A DNA stretch of 13,959 nucleotides, from contig LSSK01000925.1 in assembly GCA_001969505.1 (NCBI GenBank), positions 1 to 13,959 on the forward strand, read 5' to 3'. The translations under genes and the position numbers were made by a program. The DNA comes from Zancudomyces culisetae. Lineage: Eukaryota; Kickxellomycota; Harpellomycetes; Harpellales; Legeriomycetaceae. Under the pieces are notes generated by a model, which saw only the letters and a program-made list of their open reading frames with translations, did no database searches and was not told where the DNA came from. This document shows positions 10,289 through 13,959 of this stretch, piece after piece (the stretch's first letter is position 1; every line of letters begins with the position of its first letter).

Positions 10289-10402
10289 TGATATGTTATT
10301 CTTAAACTCAAAGTAGCTAACTTTTTATCTTGGATTGTGGTATTTATATTTATTAGTAAAACTTGAAAGCTATGAAAAAACACTTTACCCTTCACCAACT
10401 CA

Positions 10403-10408
10403 ACGCGT
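10403..10408. promoter_or_regulatory. MluI cell-cycle box (ACGCGT) upstream of CDC6
   Basis: The exact palindrome ACGCGT lies 265 bp before the CDC6 start codon. This is the binding core of MBF (Mbp1-Swi6 in budding yeast, Cdc10-Res in fission yeast), which drives G1/S genes; fission yeast cdc18 is a classic target. One copy only was found, so the site is plausible rather than proven. Confidence 0.6.
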
Positions 10409-10414
10409 AAACAA
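10407..10414 (+). promoter_or_regulatory. Forkhead-type site GTAAACAA overlapping the MluI box
   Basis: GTAAACAA matches the forkhead consensus and shares two bases with the ACGCGT box. Forkhead factors time cell-cycle transcription in fungi. The position, in the same promoter as a G1/S box, makes it more credible than the motif alone, but such AT-rich words also occur by chance. Confidence 0.4.
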
Positions 10415-10468
10415 TAACTCAGCAATCCACATTTTCTTGCATTATGCGACTTGCCCAATTTTCAAAAC

Positions 10469-10477
10469 GTAAACAAA
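10469..10477 (+). promoter_or_regulatory. Second forkhead-type site GTAAACAAA
   Basis: It is a second exact copy of the GTAAACAA core, 62 bp from the first and in the same orientation, about 330 bp before the CDC6 start. Paired sites strengthen the case for forkhead input, though this remains inference. Confidence 0.4.
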
Positions 10478-10497
10478 GATGTATTTCTTCGTGTACT

Positions 10498-10502
10498 ATT
10501 GG
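10498..10502 (-). promoter_or_regulatory. CCAAT box upstream of CDC6
   Basis: ATTGG on the plus strand reads CCAAT, in the context TTGGCCAATAG, on the CDC6 sense strand, about 360 bp before the start codon. It would fit the HAP/NF-Y complex. Motif match only. Confidence 0.3.
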
Positions 10503-10929
10503 CCAAGAATATTTATTTCAAATTCCGTTTTTCAGACACAAAGCATAAAATCGTTGCGAAATAGGTAATAACTTTTGACTAGGATAAATGATTGCAGCTT
10601 ACAAAGAAAACAAAACGACCTTAACCAATTCATTCCCGCTTTACTTTTCAGATTAGGAAATGTAGATAAAATATCGAATATAGTACTATTTTGGTGTTAA
10701 TAAAACAATAAACAATAAAATAGTGTATTTTTTACAGAAATATATTGCTAATTAGTTGGAAAAAACAGGTCAACTAAAAGTAACTAAGAATGACTGCGTA
10801 AATTATAGTTTTTCTGCATACTCATAGCAAATAAAAATACCTATACACGACAACTTTCCTAGAGGTTAATAAATGTTCAAGTATAAACTTGCCACCCAAT
10901 TCCAATGCGTATATCCACCAGACATCACC

Positions 10930-12034
10930 CTCCCCCAACGATGCCCTTAGTAATAACTCACTTATGAGATGGCTTTAAACGCTTTGAACTTATTGAATCA
11001 GATCTAGCATTTAGCTTATATTTTTAGCCTTGAGTTATCCTTATGGTCAATTAAAGTAGCCATGTGGCAGAAATAACTTGGAAGACACACCCATGGCTTC
11101 TTGTAGTATCAACTCGTTTAGAAAAGATGACCAGCTTATCTTGTCCGCCACTAACAAGGTTTTTGCCTTAAAGAACCGCAAAACATTCTGTATTTAACTG
11201 CAGGATTCCCAATTCAAGCCTGAATAGTAAGACTGCTTAGTACTAAACTAAGCTTGGTGGTGTTTCAGAAGCTTAATTACGCACCGGATATTGACTGAGT
11301 GTCTCTAATACTGGGGATAGCGGTTTTATTTATTGAAAAGGTATGACTATTAAATATGTGGTTTGGAAACTGTGAGGATAGTGGCAGTAATTGTGGCAGT
11401 AATTGTGGCAGTAATTGTGGTAGTATTAACCATGATATTAGCAGTAACGACTCTGATGACAGAAAAGGAAATTATGGCGTATTAAACAAATGTTTATTCT
11501 TCACCAAGTTTTCAACATCGTTCTAAGAACAGTGAGATTGTGGATATATGCGTTCCTTTGAAAGAGGTCTTGACTATTGTTTTATTTTTACTCTGCAAAA
11601 TACATAGAAATGCATGTTGATATTTGTGTTGTACACTTTTTTTGGCGATGTGCTACTAACTAACATCATAATCTCTTAACTGTAGTTATTTTTATTTTAG
11701 CTACTTGTTATTAAAGCATACCATTATAATTAATTTGAACGTATATCGTTATCAGTACCTTTTAATAATCTCTCTTCCCATCCCAAGACACTTATAAACA
11801 TAATAAAATAAACGCTGATAAGCAGAAAATTAACTCGACTCCGCATATAAATTTGTTAGCACCAAAGTCATATTTTACAAGTTTGCTAGCTAGATTAGCA
11901 ATACAAAAATAGAACATGAGGACAACATCCGTTAACGTCATACTGGGTGTAACGAACATATAAAGCTTTTTCTGTTTACTTCTAAAAGGCCTAATAAATA
12001 TGAATTGCTTGATAAAATTAATGACTGGCAACAA
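10930..12034 (-). pseudogene. Decayed WD40 sequence resembling SPT8 exons 3-9
   Basis: On the minus strand a frame at 11224-11054 reads FRLELGILQLN, TECFAVL, an in-frame TAA (11170-11168), then GKNLVSGGQDKLVIF and, further on, VFQVISA. It follows SPT8 exon 8 in order: FRSGSLVRTLKLPLN, QVCALANGKNLISSSYDNL, PFQIIPG. Near 11575-11535 KTSFKGTHISTIS matches ARTFEGHISQLS of exon 7. Weaker similarities continue in the same order: around 11720 to exon 6, 11800-12000 to exons 3-5 (an open stretch containing FYFCIAN and GVELIFCLS), and around 10940 to exon 9. Stops and frame breaks indicate loss of function. Spacing between the exon 3-, 4-, 5- and 6-like blocks leaves no room for introns of 117-149 nt, which would suggest a processed copy; the exon 6-7 gap is ambiguous. 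The exon 8 block is the best supported; the rest is by-eye alignment in AT-rich DNA. A relic of another WD40 gene is the alternative. Confidence 0.38.
11381..11428. repeat. 12-bp minisatellite, three exact units plus one degenerate
   Basis: The unit GTGGCAGTAATT repeats exactly three times, followed by a diverged fourth copy. The unit length is a multiple of three, so both strands stay open across it. On plus, a 56-codon frame (ATG 11356, stop TAA 11524-11526) reads a Gly-Ser-Asn-Cys repeat. On minus the frame reads a Thr-Ala-Thr-Ile repeat. I see no other support for translation of either. The tract lies inside the proposed SPT8 relic, in the exon 7-like part, where it would be a later expansion. 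Confidence 0.75.
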
Positions 12035-13245
12035 TATATTTAACTATTGGCTGAATCTCCTACTAACAAGAGCCATTTATAGAAAATCAAAAATACGCTC
12101 TGTAGTTGTGAACTTGCAGGATGACATAATAAATGTTTATATTATGTATATGTGTGCCTTGTGGCTAAGGCATGGTTATAGATTGTATTAGCTATTAATT
12201 TGTATAAGTGTTAGGTGTTAAAAAGTAATAATATAACTTTAAAAAGACAACACACATCTGCTTGAAGGGTGGACAAAGCCCCTGGGAAAGTCGACTTTAT
12301 CGAAAAATTCGCATTTACCAAAATTTCATAAGATTCTTCTAGAGACTCTGTCTAGATAATTATACATCCCGGGTATAGTAGCTATGTACTACAAAAACGT
12401 AGCTGTCGGTTACTAAGGCTAGGCTTTAAAGGTAATGCGTTGGGTAGTTAAAGTAGTAAGAAAAACTCAACTCTGTGTAGTAAACCGTGCTATTTACACT
12501 TAGCTCACAAAATTTTTATGTGGGTGAAAAGCATTCTAGTTAACTAGGATAATGAGGCTTATTAGCTAAAGTTCAAGTATTCCACACAAAGCTTTGGGTT
12601 ATGGATACTCGAATTTGGTAGGCTTGGCAGATCAATTTGAAAAAAAGCCACCATTAAGGTTCCTCTTTAAATATAGAAATGGGTTCATATTAAAGTCAAC
12701 AACAACACATTAAATTACAAAAGTATGATACCAAATCATATCAAAAGCCAAGGTGTAGAATGATCATTCCAACAACCTGGTGCAGGATATTTAGCCAAAG
12801 TTTATTAAAAAAATCCGTGATACAGATATCACTACCTTGCTTAATTATGAGTGAATATTGTATTGTGTAGCAAAGTCATCTCTAGCGTACAATTTTATCT
12901 GTGCAGTTTCCAATTCTTCACTTGAGAAATTATTTATTTCTTAATTGTAAGCCGAGGCTAGTGATAAAAAAGGCATTAGCCCCAAAATTAAGTGTAGCGT
13001 GTACAATAAAATTTAATGAGCTACTTCATTTCTCAAAAATATGTTCACTCAATAAAACTCGCACAAAAAACTCAAAGGCTCCCTTTAGTTGAAACTATTT
13101 GAGATAGGAAATACATTAAATTGACAAAAAATTTGTACACAAATTGCATTCATTTGTTCATGACCCTGGTAAGCCTCAACTCCCACAAACTGAAACAAAA
13201 CTCCGGATCACACACAACTACATTTTGGTTACCGCAATTCTCATG

Positions 13246-13270
13246 CCCTCTCCCCGCCCCCTCCCCTCCC
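13246..13270 (-). other. Strong G-quadruplex motif on the minus strand
   Basis: The plus strand has five C-runs of 3, 4, 5, 4 and 3 bases separated by spacers of 3, 1, 1 and 1 bases. The minus strand therefore has five G-runs with mostly single-base loops, an excellent match to the quadruplex consensus and an i-motif candidate on plus. It is an isolated GC island in AT-rich DNA. On plus it also ends CTCCCAG, like a polypyrimidine tract with an acceptor. Confidence 0.7.
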
Positions 13271-13442
13271 AGCCGTGTGGAACGACAAATACGTTTAAGA
13301 GTATTTTCGGTCGTCAGGTCAATACACTCTTGTTGATTATCATCAATATCCGCTGTCTTTTTTAATCGAATTTGTGTATTATCTATGTATTTGTGCTTAT
13401 GAACTACCCACGCACTTGTATTCATTTGCGTACTAATTATGG

Positions 13443-13466
13443 GTTTGTGTTTGTGTTTGTGTTTGT
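13443..13466. repeat. (GTTTGT)4 hexamer microsatellite
   Basis: Four exact GTTTGT units are followed by degenerate TTTGTA/CTTGT-like words up to about 13520, so an originally longer GT-rich repeat seems to be decaying. No gene overlaps it with confidence. Confidence 0.8.
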
Positions 13467-13599
13467 GCTACTATTCTTATATTTGTATTCTTGTACTACT
13501 TGTGAATTTGTACTTGTGCCATTACAGCCTCGCTTGAAGACAACTTTGAAAATAAAATAAAACAGTTTACTATTTAGGCTAATGTGTGTATACAAATAG

Positions 13600-13959
13600 A
13601 TGGTGGGTAAATCAAAGCAAACGCACGAGAAAGTGTGTATACAACCTCGATGGCCATCAACCAAAAAACAACTAATCCAAACTTTGAACACAAAGTATTT
13701 TATACCCATAAATATATATTTAAATACCCACTGTAGTATCCCAATTATTAGATTTCATATACAAACTTATCTTTTCTACTTTGCGTGTAGATATATTGGA
13801 ATTGATTTTACTTTTGTTTTGCTAATACCCATACTTGCAAGGCCCATACAGGCAAATTGTGGAGACATTACCATATATTTTAACAACAATGACAGTATTA
13901 AAACAGTCAGTCACAAACGTAACTATGGCTGTATTGCTGTATGCCAGCTATGCACTCGG
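13600..13959 (+). CDS. Possible 5' part of an unrecognised gene, open at the right edge
   Basis: After an in-frame TAG (13597-13599) an ATG at 13600 opens 120 codons without a stop to the end of the window. It begins MVGKSKQTHEKVCIQPRWPS, has a hydrophobic stretch near residues 68-91, then NCGDITIYFNNNDSIK. In DNA this AT-rich a stop is expected roughly every 13 codons, so such a run is unusual, though chance frames of about 100 codons do occur nearby. A second frame is open from about 13826 to the edge, so the true exon may use another frame, with TAG at 13788-13790 or CAG at 13849-13851 as possible acceptors. No family recognised. Confidence 0.3.
   Translation, partial: MVGKSKQTHEKVCIQPRWPSTKKQLIQTLNTKYFIPINIYLNTHCSIPIIRFHIQTYLFYFACRYIGIDFTFVLLIPILARPIQANCGDITIYFNNNDSIKTVSHKRNYGCIAVCQLCTR

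Larger units (their letters stand above)
12035..13599. other. Gene-poor AT-rich stretch
   Basis: I find no convincing gene in these 1.56 kb. The longest frames on either strand, for example plus 12901-13092 and minus 13425-13150, lack domain-like composition and splice partners. No tRNA A/B box pair was recognised. Structure that stands out is limited to a C-rich run at 13246-13270 and a hexamer repeat at 13443-13466. Confidence 0.45.

Noticed and set aside
10123-10458. 111-codon minus-strand frame overlapping the CDC6 start
   Set aside because: It lies over the CDC6 promoter in a different frame from exon 1 and shows no domain or codon pattern; the exon at 10138-10090 explains the coding signal.
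11097-11199. 34-codon plus-strand frame beginning MASCSINSF
   Set aside because: It is antisense to the exon 8-like WD40 remnant, which explains its codon-like composition.
12548-12600. Possible tRNA B-box (GTTCAAGTATTCC) suggesting a tRNA gene
   Set aside because: No matching A-box, acceptor stem or cloverleaf could be drawn around it.
12607-12720. Short minus-strand frame (VAFFQIDLPSLPNSS...) in the gene-poor region
   Set aside because: About 30 codons, no splice partners and no recognisable similarity.
10139-13599. Mobile element or CRISPR-like array as an explanation of the gene-poor right side
   Set aside because: No transposase, reverse transcriptase, terminal repeats or regularly spaced repeats were found; the only array is the short 12-bp minisatellite.
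13437-13709. Minus-strand 90-codon frame ending in a Thr-Asn repeat
   Set aside because: The repeat is the translation of the hexamer microsatellite and the rest lacks protein-like character; it also conflicts with the plus-strand open frame.

Overview
The window is eukaryotic nuclear DNA, almost certainly fungal. It is AT-rich and its genes are interrupted by short GT-AG introns: I place 13, of 88 to 193 nt, and 12 of them end in TAG. It carries fungal-type orthologues of PBN1 (GPI-mannosyltransferase I subunit), SPT8 (SAGA subunit) and CDC6/cdc18 (replication licensing). CTG codons fall where leucine is expected, which argues against the CUG-Ser yeasts. Nine exons in SPT8 is far from budding-yeast architecture. 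An intron-rich ascomycete or another early-branching fungus fits, but I cannot place it further.

Layout. 1-571 (+): the 3' end of an unrecognised acidic, Ser/Thr-rich protein, with one intron. 572-1807: non-coding. 1808-3789 (+): PBN1, three exons, 561 aa. 3790-3896: a 107-nt gap between convergent genes. 3897-6951 (-): SPT8, nine exons, 673 aa, rebuilt exon by exon, including a 40-nt microexon. 6952-7670: SPT8 upstream region and CDC6 3' region. 7671-10138 (-): CDC6, three exons, 741 aa. 10139-10520: CDC6 promoter with an exact MluI cell-cycle box, two forkhead-type sites and a CCAAT box. About 10930-12034 (-): what looks like a decayed, possibly intronless SPT8 copy containing a 12-bp minisatellite. 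12035-13599: gene-poor, with a strong G-quadruplex motif and a hexamer microsatellite. 13600-13959 (+): a 120-codon frame still open at the right edge.

The three identified genes do unrelated housekeeping work: ER GPI-anchor assembly, transcription co-activation, and replication origin licensing. SPT8 and CDC6 are co-oriented but each has its own upstream region. I see no novel multi-gene system. The most interesting points are the possible SPT8 relic, the cell-cycle promoter of CDC6, the intron structure of SPT8, the dual acceptor in PBN1 intron 2, and the open frame at the right edge.
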